A stretch of 64,000 nucleotides of DNA, from NCBI GenBank assembly GCA_036490715.1, contig DASXDL010000014.1:19552-83551 (forward strand). The letters are read 5' to 3'. Shown one piece after another: positions 52,527 to 61,405 of this stretch. Both the position numbers and the translations under genes were made by a program. The notes beneath the pieces were generated by a model that was given only the letters and a program-made list of their open reading frames with translations, was not told the DNA's origin and did not search any database. This DNA comes from FEN-1191 sp036490715. GTDB lineage: Bacteria > Pseudomonadota > Gammaproteobacteria > Steroidobacterales > Steroidobacteraceae. The stretch's first letter is position 1, and every line of letters begins with the position of its first letter.

Positions 52527-54467
52527 TCACTTCGTCTTGGCGCGCCGGTGAGGCGGCTTGGGCGACCCACGCTTTGATTGCCTCGGCGCGCGCGTCTTGG
52601 CTTTGCGCGCCGGCGCTGGTGCGATGGTCCCTGGCTGGCCGCTGACCGCAACACTGCGAACTTTGGCTGAGCCCTGACCCTGAGCGACGCGGTCCTGAGA
52701 ACCCGCTGGCGGGGTATCTCCCAACCAGAACTTGAGCTCTGCCAATTCGCTGCCCTGCAAATAGTCCGCCTGCCAGCCATCGTTGGCGACCGGGCCGTGC
52801 CAGACCTTCGGATCGTCGCGATGCGCCTCGACATAGCCATTCCATCGATAGGTCTGGTAAATGGCAATGATGTTGACGGCATACGCCGCGGCCAGCGGCG
52901 CGTTGCCCTGGATCACGACCAGATTGTCGTCGTTGGCGCTGGAGGCCTTGTAGCCGAGGTTGTGCGAGCCGGTCATCACCACCGGATTGGCGCCGAACGG
53001 ATCGATCACGATCACCTTGCTGTGGATGTTGACCATGCTGGCGCCGAGCAGCTCGCGTTCCCACTGGTGGAACTGATCCTTGACGTTGCGCGGGACCAGA
53101 ACATCCTGGCCGAGCCGCAGCGGCGGCGCCGCGCCGCTGTCGTACAGCGCCACCGGGTGAGTGGTAGCACTCGGGTCCATCACCGCGGGCTTGGGTTTGC
53201 CCGGCTTGCCCGGCTTGCCCGGCTCGGTCAGCAGCGGAATTTCCTGGTTCACCACGCCGCGCAGATAAAGGCTCGGCAGGTAGTTGCTGCCTTCGCTGTT
53301 GTGTCGTTCCAGAATGTTCTGCAGCAACGTCCATCGCTCCGGATCATCCTCGAAAGCTCCGGGATTAAAGAACAGAAACAGGATCCCCTGCTTCGCGCCA
53401 TTGATGAAGCTGCGCGCGAAATCCAGATCCTGCGCATCCGAGGTCTTGGCAAACCAGGCGGTGGCGGACAGGCCGTTGACCGCCAGCGTGCGGGCGGTGG
53501 AATTACCGGTGACCAACGCCGCCGGGTAATCATCTCCGGCCGCCTTGAGCCGATACCAGGCGGTCATGAAATCGGCGGCGGCGGCGGCATCATCGATGAC
53601 CAGCCCATTGTTGGCCTGGGTGCACAGTCCGGAAACGGTCCAGTTGGTGCTGCCGGTCAACACCCGCTGCGCGGTGCCCTGCGCATCGCAAAAAATGACG
53701 AACTTGTTGTGCGCAAAGTGGCCTGGTTTGACAATCCGGTCATGCAGATCGATGTGGCCGCGCAGCGATTCGCGCACCGCGTGATTCTCATCGTTGCCCG
53801 GCGCAGTGCTGCCCTTGAAAGCGCCATTGCCCAGGATCAGGTGACAGCGCTGACCCAGCGCGGTCAGGCCGGCGAGCAGCTCCGGATCGTTCAACTCGTA
53901 CAGCGCGGCATAGATCTGGCCGCCGCTGCTCTGGGTATCGGCCAGCAGCTTGAGGATCTGCTGTCGCAGCAGCCCGCCGAGCTGTTCGCGTAGCGCGTTA
54001 CCGGGGGTCGCGACCAGCGACTTGATCGAGCTGGCTTTGGAGGCCTTAAGCTCACGAGCCACCCACTGCGTGGCGATGATGCCCTTGTTGAAGTACGCCG
54101 AGACATGCGTGCCGGCCTGCCCGGTCACGACCAGCTCCGGCGTCAGCGGCGTGGCGCCCGCCTCATCGAGCGCCAGCTGGCTGGCGCTGCGCCCGCTCAC
54201 CGGTACCACCGAATACTGCACGCGATCGCCGGGCTTGACGCCGTAGTCCCACCACATGAAGCGCTGGATTGGAAATTTCCACGGATTCTTTGGATCGAGC
54301 TGTTGCTGGTCGGAAAAGCCGACGAAGCCGTGCAGATAATCCTGCTTGCCGTTGAGGCGGCGCCGAATGGCAAAGCCCAGACACCCGGTCAGCGGCCTTC
54401 CGTCCAGCGGCATCCACACGAGGCAGGTGTGATCGCCGTTGTCGTAGACCCGGACGGTCAGGCTCAA
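52527..54467 (-). CDS. Phospholipase D-like protein
   Basis: A 646-residue protein without signal peptide. Two HKD sites are present: His253-Asn-Lys255 in HFAHNKFVIFCD, where the Asp is one residue late (HxKx5D), followed by LTGSTNWT; and IHSKVIVIDPFG, a perfect HxKx4D, followed by MTGSHNLG. The N-terminal 110 residues are a beta-rich region, and the C-terminal 50 are basic and Lys/Arg/Pro-rich. PLD-family enzymes cleave phosphodiesters of lipids or nucleic acids. The gene stands alone; a phospholipid role next to the phosphonolipid operon is tempting but not shown. Confidence 0.85.
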   Translation of the reverse strand: MSLTVRVYDNGDHTCLVWMPLDGRPLTGCLGFAIRRRLNGKQDYLHGFVGFSDQQQLDPKNPWKFPIQRFMWWDYGVKPGDRVQYSVVPVSGRSASQLALDEAGATPLTPELVVTGQAGTHVSAYFNKGIIATQWVARELKASKASSIKSLVATPGNALREQLGGLLRQQILKLLADTQSSGGQIYAALYELNDPELLAGLTALGQRCHLILGNGAFKGSTAPGNDENHAVRESLRGHIDLHDRIVKPGHFAHNKFVIFCDAQGTAQRVLTGSTNWTVSGLCTQANNGLVIDDAAAAADFMTAWYRLKAAGDDYPAALVTGNSTARTLAVNGLSATAWFAKTSDAQDLDFARSFINGAKQGILFLFFNPGAFEDDPERWTLLQNILERHNSEGSNYLPSLYLRGVVNQEIPLLTEPGKPGKPGKPKPAVMDPSATTHPVALYDSGAAPPLRLGQDVLVPRNVKDQFHQWERELLGASMVNIHSKVIVIDPFGANPVVMTGSHNLGYKASSANDDNLVVIQGNAPLAAAYAVNIIAIYQTYRWNGYVEAHRDDPKVWHGPVANDGWQADYLQGSELAELKFWLGDTPPAGSQDRVAQGQGSAKVRSVAVSGQPGTIAPAPARKAKTRAPRQSKRGSPKPPHRRAKTK

Positions 54468-54540
54468 TATGGAGGCTCGGGCTGCACCTGCGGACGATGC
54501 TACCGCTCCCTTCGCTTGTCACCTGTAGGAAATGACACTT

Positions 54541-54567
54541 GAAAAAGGCCCGCGAGACACGGCCTTC
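54541..54567 (-). terminator. Rho-independent terminator after the small gene
   Basis: Read on the minus strand, AAGGCC, a loop of about ten bases, GGCCTT and then TTTC form a GC-rich stem with a T tail. It begins about 18 bases after the TAG at 54585, so it probably ends the transcript of the 55-residue gene. On the plus strand the stem is not followed by a comparable T tail. Confidence 0.6.
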
Positions 54568-54584
54568 TCTTGGTGCTTGGCAAA

Positions 54585-54752
54585 CTATTTGCCGTAGTGG
54601 CCGCTGGCCTCGACGAACAAGGTACGTCCGTAGATGCTGTAGCCCGGCCCCTGGTACGGCGGCAGCGAGCCATCGCCCGCGGTGCCCGGACAGCCGTAAT
54701 CCGGCGGAGGCGTCAAGTCAAATGGGTTGTCGAGCGCGAGTGACGGCTCCAT
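54585..54752 (-). CDS. Small protein (55 residues), Pro/Gly/Tyr-rich
   Basis: The frame ATG 54752 to TAG 54585 encodes MEPSLALDNPFDLTPPPDYG, then GCPGTAGDGSLPPYQGPGYS and IYGRTLFVEASGHYGK. The composition is not that of a shadow frame, and a terminator follows directly. There is no clear SD, and the frame extends upstream for about 25 codons without a better start. Function unknown; no signal peptide if ATG 54752 is right. Confidence 0.4.
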   Translation of the reverse strand: MEPSLALDNPFDLTPPPDYGCPGTAGDGSLPPYQGPGYSIYGRTLFVEASGHYGK

Positions 54753-54868
54753 CGGCGCCGGCGCTACGACGTGAGCGCATTTCAGTCTGGCGCGATAATT
54801 GCTCGTTTGTCGGCAATTGCTTCAACCGCTAGTGTTCAGCGCGTATCCCGCCGCTGGAGAGCACTTCG

Positions 54869-55291
54869 ATGTTGAACCGATCGGTCCGCTTGATCGCCAC
54901 CACACTACCGGCTTTGACCGCCCTCGCCGCCCTCGCCGCACCGGCACATGCGGCCGAGCAAGCGGTCTCCCTCACACAAGACCCACTGGTCATGCGCCTG
55001 AGCAAGGACGAGTTTCGTATCGCCTTCGGCATTCATGCCGACGATGCGCCGGCCGTGGGCTGCCGCGGCGAGATCCGCTATCGGGTCGACTGGCGCACCG
55101 AGGACGGCCTGACGCGCTCGGAGAGCCGGCGCATCAACTACACCATCGCGGCGAGCGCGGCGCGTGCCATTGCCGTCGACCGGCAGTACTTCGACACCGC
55201 CGAAGGCCAGCACACTACCGATGTGGTGAAGGTCAGCGTCCAAGGCATCAGCTGTCGTGACCCGCTCATCGCCGCTAGAACGGGTAGTTGA
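54869..55291 (+). CDS. Exported hypothetical protein
   Basis: A 140-residue protein with a signal peptide (LIATTLPALTALAALAAPAHAA). The mature part is 110 residues with two Cys (VGCRGEIRYRVDW and GISCRDP) and a predicted beta-rich fold. No family is recognised. It is convergent with the outer-membrane protein gene, overlapping it by 17 bases. Confidence 0.65.
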   Translation: MLNRSVRLIATTLPALTALAALAAPAHAAEQAVSLTQDPLVMRLSKDEFRIAFGIHADDAPAVGCRGEIRYRVDWRTEDGLTRSESRRINYTIAASAARAIAVDRQYFDTAEGQHTTDVVKVSVQGISCRDPLIAARTGS

Positions 55292-56630
55292 TTCCGGTGA
55301 ACACGGCCAGGCCCTCGCTGCCGTAGCCCATGTCCACGTAGCCGACCACGAACGGGCGCGCGATGCCGCGAAAGCCCACGCCGCCGATGGTGTGCAGATG
55401 CGACAGGGGCGAGACGTCGGTGTGCGGGAATACGCGGCCGATGTCGATGAACGGCGCGACCTCGATATCCACCAAGGTCGACACCGCATTGAATGAGAAC
55501 GCGCGGCGTCGCAGCTCGAGCGTCGCCGAAAACGAATCGCGATCGTAATAGCGTCCTTCGCCGTAGCCACGCAGCGGTTGCTCACCGCCGATTACGCTTT
55601 CACCACCACCGATGCTGCTCAAGGCCCAGAACGGCACCTGATGCGCGCTCGGCAGGTAGCGCAGCGCGATGTGCGAGGCCACCACCAGGTTCGGATACAG
55701 CGGCCAGAACGCGCGCCCGTCGATGCCGGCCTCGGTGTAGAGCGAGTCATCGAAAAATGCGTGCCGCCCCGCCATGCCGCCGTACACCACCCACTCCATG
55801 CCGCGGCTGGGGACGGTCAGATCATCGCGGGTGTCGTACACGATCGACACCCGATTGAGCAGCTCGCTGTTGGTGCCCAGGCCGAGCACATCGGCAAAGC
55901 GGTGCTGGATCGAGGCGATGCCACTGAGCGTGCCGGGCAGCACGTCGGCCTCGAGCAGGCGGCCGGTGTACTGCAGCTGCCACGCGTGCGTGAGGTTGTA
56001 GCCGACCTGCACCTGCAGCAGCTCTTCCTGCAGCGTGTAGTTGGTCTCCGCGATCGCCGGCGACTCATTGCCGATGCCGAAGAAGCGCGGACTGCCGTCG
56101 CGGTTATAGATGACGCTGGTATTGATCGACCAGCGCTGCAGCCGCTCGCGCCCGGTCTGGAATTCGGCATCCAGCTCGCGTTCGACCCGCTGCTTGGCTC
56201 CGACCACCAGCGACCACTGCTCGTCGGCCGACGGGTACTCGTAGATACGCATATGGCCGCCGTAGCCGAAGAACGGGTTGTGCAGGATGTCCGGCGCGAT
56301 GATGCGGCTGATCTCGTGTTGCTCGTCGGTATGCAGCCAGGTCGGCAGCAGCCCCAGCGTAGTGCCGCTATTGGGATCGACCGCGATTTCCGGCACCGGA
56401 ATGAACGGCGCGGTCGATGGGTTGAGCCAGCGCCACAGGCCGTGCGGAACGTTCGATGGTGGCGGCGTCGGGGCCGGCAGCTGCTTGACGGCCTCGGGCG
56501 CCACCGGCACGTCCGGTTGCGTGGTGGTATTGGCCTGTCCTGAGGCCAGCGACCACGCCGCCAGCGCCGCTGCGCCGCACGCACTGGCGATAAGTCGCAG
56601 CGGACGTGCGCTCTGGTGCGGTGAACTCAT
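55275..56630 (-). CDS. Outer-membrane beta-barrel protein (surface antigen D15/Bac_surface_Ag)
   Basis: A 451-residue protein from the ATG at 56630, overlapping the transaminase stop (ATGA). After a signal peptide (LIASACGAAALAAWSLASGQA) and a Pro-rich linker it has the BamA/TamA-type barrel: IPVPEIAVDPNSGTTLGLLP, SIVYDTRDDLTVPSRGMEW, and the conserved IGGEQPLRGYGEGRYYDR with GFRGIARPFVVGY near the end; the last residue is Phe, as in barrel proteins. It lacks POTRA domains, so it is not BamA itself. As last gene of the phosphonate operon, it may place or export the phosphonate product at the outer membrane. Confidence 0.85.
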   Translation of the reverse strand: MSSPHQSARPLRLIASACGAAALAAWSLASGQANTTTQPDVPVAPEAVKQLPAPTPPPSNVPHGLWRWLNPSTAPFIPVPEIAVDPNSGTTLGLLPTWLHTDEQHEISRIIAPDILHNPFFGYGGHMRIYEYPSADEQWSLVVGAKQRVERELDAEFQTGRERLQRWSINTSVIYNRDGSPRFFGIGNESPAIAETNYTLQEELLQVQVGYNLTHAWQLQYTGRLLEADVLPGTLSGIASIQHRFADVLGLGTNSELLNRVSIVYDTRDDLTVPSRGMEWVVYGGMAGRHAFFDDSLYTEAGIDGRAFWPLYPNLVVASHIALRYLPSAHQVPFWALSSIGGGESVIGGEQPLRGYGEGRYYDRDSFSATLELRRRAFSFNAVSTLVDIEVAPFIDIGRVFPHTDVSPLSHLHTIGGVGFRGIARPFVVGYVDMGYGSEGLAVFTGINYPF

Positions 56631-57703
56631 GACAGCAGACGGCCGACGCCGGCGAGCAGGCGATCCATGTCTGCCGCGGTCAGCTCCCCCATGGTTGAAA
56701 TCCGAAACAGGCTGGGCGCCAGCTTGCCCTGGCCGGCGTAGATGATAAAGCCATCCTGCTTGAGCGCATCGTGCAAGCGCTGATAACTCAGTGTCCCCGG
56801 CAGGCGATACGCGCGCAGCACCACCGAGGATTCCTCCGGTGCGATCAGCGGCTGTATCCCCCATGTTGCCAGGCCGGCGCGCACCTGGTCCGCCAGCTGC
56901 GCGTAACGCCGATGCCGCGCCGGACGGCCGCCCTGCTCCTGGTACTCGCGTAGTGCCTCCACCAGTGCGTAATAAGACTGCACGGCGGGCGTGAAGGGCG
57001 TATTGCGCTGCTGCTGCTGGCGCGCCAGGCGCGCCAGATCCAGATAATAGGTGCGAGTCTCGGCCTGCGTCAGGCTCGCGGCCCGTGCGATCACGAACGC
57101 GGCGCCCGGCACGCCGTGCAGGCACTTGTTGGCGGTACCGGCCACTGCCGCCAGCGCCGGTTCATCGAAGTCAATCTGCTCGGCTCCAAAGCTGCTGACC
57201 GCATCGACCAGCAACTGCACGCGATGCTCGGCGCACAGCCCGGCCAGCGGCTTAAGTGCCGTCAGACGTCCGGTGGTGGTCTCATGATGGACGATGGCGA
57301 GGTGGCTGAAACGCGCCGCGGCCGGCGTCCCGTCCAGGCGCGCGCGGATCATCGCCAGATCGGGCGCTGTCAGCCAGTCGCCGATGAGCCGCTCGTGCGA
57401 CACCTGGTACTGCGCACAGATCTGCGCGATGCGCTCGCCGTAGACGCCGTTCTCGACCACCAGAATGCGCCCGCTTCGAGGCACCAACGAGGCCACCATG
57501 CTCTCGACCGCGCCGGTTCCGGAGGCGGTCATCAGCACTGCACTCCACTGGGCGGCATCCAGGGCGTACACGCCCAGCAGTCGCGCACGGGCCTCGTCCT
57601 GCAGGTCGAAGAATTCGCTCTCGCGATGGCACAGATCCGGCTGCGTGAGGCTGCGACGCACTCGTTCGCTCAAACTGACCGGACCGGGATTGAGTAGCAG
57701 CAC
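56627..57703 (-). CDS. phnW: PhnW-type 2-aminoethylphosphonate transaminase
   Basis: A 358-residue class V aminotransferase. It begins LLLNPGPVSLSERVRRSL and carries SGTGAVESMVASLVP, NGVYGERI, HHETTTGRL, Asp167 in VDAVSSFG and the PLP lysine Lys193 in TANKCLHGVPG, all in PhnW-like positions. The GTG start shares a base with the decarboxylase stop (TAGTG). In degradation PhnW makes phosphonoacetaldehyde from 2-AEP; beside pepM and ppd it should run the other way and make 2-AEP. Confidence 0.85.
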   Translation of the reverse strand: MLLLNPGPVSLSERVRRSLTQPDLCHRESEFFDLQDEARARLLGVYALDAAQWSAVLMTASGTGAVESMVASLVPRSGRILVVENGVYGERIAQICAQYQVSHERLIGDWLTAPDLAMIRARLDGTPAAARFSHLAIVHHETTTGRLTALKPLAGLCAEHRVQLLVDAVSSFGAEQIDFDEPALAAVAGTANKCLHGVPGAAFVIARAASLTQAETRTYYLDLARLARQQQQRNTPFTPAVQSYYALVEALREYQEQGGRPARHRRYAQLADQVRAGLATWGIQPLIAPEESSVVLRAYRLPGTLSYQRLHDALKQDGFIIYAGQGKLAPSLFRISTMGELTAADMDRLLAGVGRLLS

Positions 57704-58890
57704 TAATGCACTCCGGCCGCGACGGCGAAATGCCGCATCAGCCGCCGTTTGACCTCGACCGGTCCGATCGAGGGTCGCGGCAGATCCCTGGGGGTGCCCA
57801 GGCGCGTGCGGATGCAGGCGAAGCGCGGCCCGGCGAGCGGCGGCTGTCGCAGCCACGCGCTCAGCTGCTCCAGGTCACCGGCATCGAGCGCCGAGGCATA
57901 ACCGCAGCCTGCGGCCACTTCGGCAAACGACAGCTGCGCCGACACCGTGGCCTGGCCGCCGGTGGATTCATGCGCGCAGTTATCGAGCAACAGGTGCTGC
58001 AGGTTCGATGGCCCATAGGCACCGACCGTGGCGAACGCACCCAGTCGCATCAGCGCCGCACCGTCACCATCGAGCGCAATCACGCGCAGATCCGGACGCG
58101 CGAGTGCCAGGCCGAGCGCCAGCGGCAGCACGCAGCCCATCGAGCCGACCATGTAGAGATGATTGGGCCGATCGGCGAGCGCGTACAGTTCGCGGCCGCA
58201 ATAACCGGTCGAGGCCAGTACCGCGGTGGAGTCGGCCGGTGAGGCTTCGACCACGCGCTGCAGCGTGTCGCGGCGCGAGGGCGGCATCGCGGAGGCGAGC
58301 GCACGGGCACCGACACTGACCGCAGCACGCGCAGCGCGCGGCTGCAGCTCACTGCCCGGCTTGAGCGGATAAGGCGCAACGCTACCCTTCTGCATCAGCA
58401 GCGCATACGGCCGTCCGGTCGCATCCATGTGGCGCACGGCGCGCTCCAGTGCCGGCGCGATGGCAGCGCTGGTGGTCGGAAACAGCTCCCACGGAATCTG
58501 CATGGTGTCCAGCAGCGTCGGGGTGATCGGACCCATCAGCGCGTGCTGCGGCTCATCCGGCACGCCCGGTTGGGCGCGCCAGGTCACCACCAGCAGCTGC
58601 GGTATCTGAAACACCCAGGTCAGCGAGGTCAGCGGGCTCACCGCATTGCCCAGCCCGGAGTTCTGCATCATCGACACGCCGCGCCGGTGGCTCAGGCCGG
58701 GGGCACCGGCCAGCGCCACGCCCGCGATCACTGCGATCGCATCGCCCTCGTTGGCCATCGACAGGTAATGCAGTGACGGGTCCTGCAGAACGTAGTTGAT
58801 GAAGGGAGTGAGGTAGGAGCATGGCACGCCCGCGTACCAGTCAAAGCCGTGCGCGCGTGCCGCCTCGATGAACTCGCGCGCTTCAATCAT
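57703..58890 (-). CDS. ppd: Phosphonopyruvate decarboxylase
   Basis: A 395-residue TPP enzyme from the ATG at 58890, overlapping the pepM stop by eight bases. The N-terminal PYR half has GVPCSYLTPFINYVL, NEGDAIAVIAGVALAG and MMQNSGLGNAVSPLTSL, which are specific for phosphonopyruvate (and sulfopyruvate) decarboxylases. The C-terminal half has the TPP-binding GDGAALMRLG...LLDNCAHESTGG. It converts phosphonopyruvate to phosphonoacetaldehyde and so pulls the unfavourable mutase step forward. Confidence 0.93.
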   Translation of the reverse strand: MIEAREFIEAARAHGFDWYAGVPCSYLTPFINYVLQDPSLHYLSMANEGDAIAVIAGVALAGAPGLSHRRGVSMMQNSGLGNAVSPLTSLTWVFQIPQLLVVTWRAQPGVPDEPQHALMGPITPTLLDTMQIPWELFPTTSAAIAPALERAVRHMDATGRPYALLMQKGSVAPYPLKPGSELQPRAARAAVSVGARALASAMPPSRRDTLQRVVEASPADSTAVLASTGYCGRELYALADRPNHLYMVGSMGCVLPLALGLALARPDLRVIALDGDGAALMRLGAFATVGAYGPSNLQHLLLDNCAHESTGGQATVSAQLSFAEVAAGCGYASALDAGDLEQLSAWLRQPPLAGPRFACIRTRLGTPRDLPRPSIGPVEVKRRLMRHFAVAAGVH

Positions 58891-60619
58891 TGTCCGGTTT
58901 GGGCGGCGCGCCCTCCGGCGCAGCTCCGAACGGGGTCTGCGCCTGCGCGAAATCCGCCGCCAGCAGGTAGTCCTCCAGATCGTTGACTCCACGCCAATGA
59001 CCGTGCACGTACGACACCTCGATCTGCGCGCCGCCGGCGCGCAGCGCATTGAGCAGCGCCGGCATATCGAGCGTGTCGAAGTCGGGGCGCGACTTGAGTG
59101 TCGCCAGGGTCGCCTTGAGCTGCGTAAGGCCGCGCTGGCTGACATTCAACAGCCCGATCCAGCGACCGTGCGCGCCGTCGACCGATTCCGACTCGCTGAT
59201 CACGCGCTCCAGCAGGACCGGCGTTCCGAACAGGCCGCGATCATCGCCGCGCGAGCAGTAGGCAAAGTCCCGCACGGTGCGGTTGAACTGGCCGCTCATC
59301 GAGGAATCCACCACCACCGAGAAGTCGGCGCTGCTGGCCACCAGGTCGCGCAGCAGGTAGCTGCGAAACAGCAGGTCGCCGTAGGCAATCACGGTACCCG
59401 AGCTCAGTGTGTCGATCGCACAGGCCAGCGAGCCTAATTCGCCGGTGCGCTCGTAGCGCTCGTTGACGATCAGTTTGACGCCGCGCGTATCGATGGCGTC
59501 GGCGCGGTAGCCGCCGACCACGCTGATCTCGTTGATGCCCTCCTTCTTGAAGGCATCGATCAGGTGGCGCAGCAGCGGCTTGCCAGCGACCGGCAGCATG
59601 ACCTTGGGCCGGTCGGTAGTCACCGCCTCCAGTCCGCGCCCGCGGCTTGCGGCCAGCACCACGGCCGCGCGGGCGCTGTCGCTGCCCGACAGGTAGATGC
59701 GCTCGGCGGCCTCGTACTCATCCGCGTCCTGCAGTCGGAATATTTCCTTCACCGGGATGATGCGGTCCTCGACATTGACCAGGGTTTCGGTCTCGTAGAT
59801 GTCCTTGGCCACGCTCTGCATCGCCGCAGCCGACGCGCGCACCATGTGATTGGCCCATATCACCACGCTGATGCCGGCGTCGCGGAACACGTCGGTCGGC
59901 GTGCTGTAGTAGCGCGTCGGCACGATCACCAGCGGCGCGCGCCGCGCCCACTCGCGCGCGAAGGTCACGATCTCGTCGGGCCGCGACAGCTTGCTGTGAA
60001 TCAGAATCGCATCGGCACCGGCACGCCGGTACGCTTCCGCGCGCCGCAGCGCCTCCTCCATGCCCCAGCCGGCGATCAACGCCTCGACGCGCGCGACGAT
60101 GGAGAAATTCGGATCGCTCTGGGTGGCCTTGCCGGCAGCGATCTTGCCGGCGAATTCGGCGATGTCCGCCAGCGGCTGGCGCTCGCTGTTCAGAAAGCTG
60201 TTGGTCTTGGGGAACTGCTTGTCCTCGATGCACACGCCGGCGATGCCGCGCTGCTCGAGCTTGCGCACCAGCCGGCGCATATTGTTGAAGTTGCCGTAAC
60301 CGGTGTCGCCATCGAGCAGGATCGGCAGATCGGAGGCGTCGGCCATGAACTCCAGCACATCCACCACCTGGGTCCAGCTGGCCTCGTTATTGTCGCGCAC
60401 GCCGAACTGCGCCGAGATCGACAGGCCAGATGCCCAGATGCCGCCAAAGCCGGCTTCGCGCACGATGCGCGCCGACAGGCCGTTGTGAGCCTCGAGCAGG
60501 AACTCCAGTCGCTCGCTCTCGAGCATCGCCCGCAGCTTGGCGCTGCGCGTGCTGGCGAGCTCGCCGTCGGCGCCGGGGCGCTCGGGAGAATTGCTAGCTG
60601 AATCGGTCGGCGCTCGCAT
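58883..60619 (-). CDS. pepM: PEP phosphomutase fused to a nucleotidyltransferase
   Basis: A 578-residue fusion. Residues about 28-300 are PEP mutase: LLDGDTGYGN (Asp103, Asp105) and the defining EDKQFPKTNSF (132-142, with Lys138 and Asn140), which separates mutases from isocitrate lyase-type relatives. Residues about 312-560 are an NTP-transferase (VVLAASRGRGLEAVTTDRPK, then KVMLPVAGKPLLRHLIDA; IAYGDLLF for the metal Asp) of the phosphocholine-cytidylyltransferase type. A cytidylyl group on 2-AEP gives CMP-AEP, the donor for phosphonolipids. The ATG has SD AGGAAGG at eight bases. It follows the second NTP-transferase gene by 22 bases. Confidence 0.93.
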   Translation of the reverse strand: MRAPTDSASNSPERPGADGELASTRSAKLRAMLESERLEFLLEAHNGLSARIVREAGFGGIWASGLSISAQFGVRDNNEASWTQVVDVLEFMADASDLPILLDGDTGYGNFNNMRRLVRKLEQRGIAGVCIEDKQFPKTNSFLNSERQPLADIAEFAGKIAAGKATQSDPNFSIVARVEALIAGWGMEEALRRAEAYRRAGADAILIHSKLSRPDEIVTFAREWARRAPLVIVPTRYYSTPTDVFRDAGISVVIWANHMVRASAAAMQSVAKDIYETETLVNVEDRIIPVKEIFRLQDADEYEAAERIYLSGSDSARAAVVLAASRGRGLEAVTTDRPKVMLPVAGKPLLRHLIDAFKKEGINEISVVGGYRADAIDTRGVKLIVNERYERTGELGSLACAIDTLSSGTVIAYGDLLFRSYLLRDLVASSADFSVVVDSSMSGQFNRTVRDFAYCSRGDDRGLFGTPVLLERVISESESVDGAHGRWIGLLNVSQRGLTQLKATLATLKSRPDFDTLDMPALLNALRAGGAQIEVSYVHGHWRGVNDLEDYLLAADFAQAQTPFGAAPEGAPPKPDND

Positions 60620-60641
60620 GCTGTTGCCTTCCTGACTGACC

Positions 60642-61385
60642 TTAGATCAGCGGCAGTACTTCCTGTGCCGCACGGACCACGTCCGTGGGAAAATCGATTT
60701 CGATCCATGGACTGCCGGTCACGTCGGCGACTTCCACCACGCGGCCGCGTTCCTGCAGCAGGTCGCGTACCGCCTCCTCGTACGGCGCCTCCAGGCGCGC
60801 CGCCGCCACGTACCCGGCCACGATCGAGGCCAGCCGGCGCGCGCCGGCCTGATCGAAGCGGAAGAAACCGATCGATTCACCGATAATATCGTATGACAGG
60901 TCAGGGGCGAGTTGCTTACGCAATTCGACCGGCACGCCGTCAGACAGACAGACCTTGACCGGCTCATCTCCGGGCTCGAATTCCCGGTCCATCAGCAGCC
61001 GGTTGACCGGCGCGGTACCGGCCGCGAGCGCTGCGATGATGCGCTGGTGGTAGAGCACGTCGGCGTCCATCAGCAGCACGTCGCCGCCGCCAGCCAGGGC
61101 CTCGGCCGCGGCGTGCACGCTGAGCACGCTGCCCAGCTCGAAGCGCGGATTGAGAATGATCTGTGGCCGCGGCCGCCAGCCGATCCGCTGCAGCTCCGCC
61201 TCCACCAGCTCGTGGCGGAAGCCCAGGACCAGCACGACTTCTTCGACGCCGACGCTGCGCAGCCGCAGCAGGTGGCGCTCGAGCAGGCTTATTGCCCCGA
61301 ACTGCAGCAGGCACTTGGGCGAGTGCTCGCCGGCCGCCTGCTTCAGGCGCAGCCCCCGACCGGCGGCAAGGATGATCGCGCGCAC
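60642..61385 (-). CDS. Nucleotidyltransferase (second, free-standing)
   Basis: A 247-residue protein from the GTG at 61385, whose motif RAIILAAGRGLRLKQ ends in the signature Lys of HSPKCLLQFG; the upstream part of the open frame looks non-coding. LLMDADVLYH gives the metal-binding Asp, and SPWIEIDFPTDV the second. This is the sugar-1-phosphate/phosphocholine nucleotidyltransferase fold. With another such domain on PepM, the two may act on different phosphonates or one on the lipid side (CDP-alcohol). It starts 20 bases after the flippase-like gene stop. Confidence 0.88.
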   Translation of the reverse strand: MRAIILAAGRGLRLKQAAGEHSPKCLLQFGAISLLERHLLRLRSVGVEEVVLVLGFRHELVEAELQRIGWRPRPQIILNPRFELGSVLSVHAAAEALAGGGDVLLMDADVLYHQRIIAALAAGTAPVNRLLMDREFEPGDEPVKVCLSDGVPVELRKQLAPDLSYDIIGESIGFFRFDQAGARRLASIVAGYVAAARLEAPYEEAVRDLLQERGRVVEVADVTGSPWIEIDFPTDVVRAAQEVLPLI

Positions 61386-61405
61386 TGAAGCGTTCGCCGA
61401 AAGGA

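Noticed and set aside
52527..54467. PLD-like protein as a member of the phosphonolipid operon
   Set aside because: It is separated by a terminator, a small gene and an oppositely oriented gene; only proximity suggests a link.
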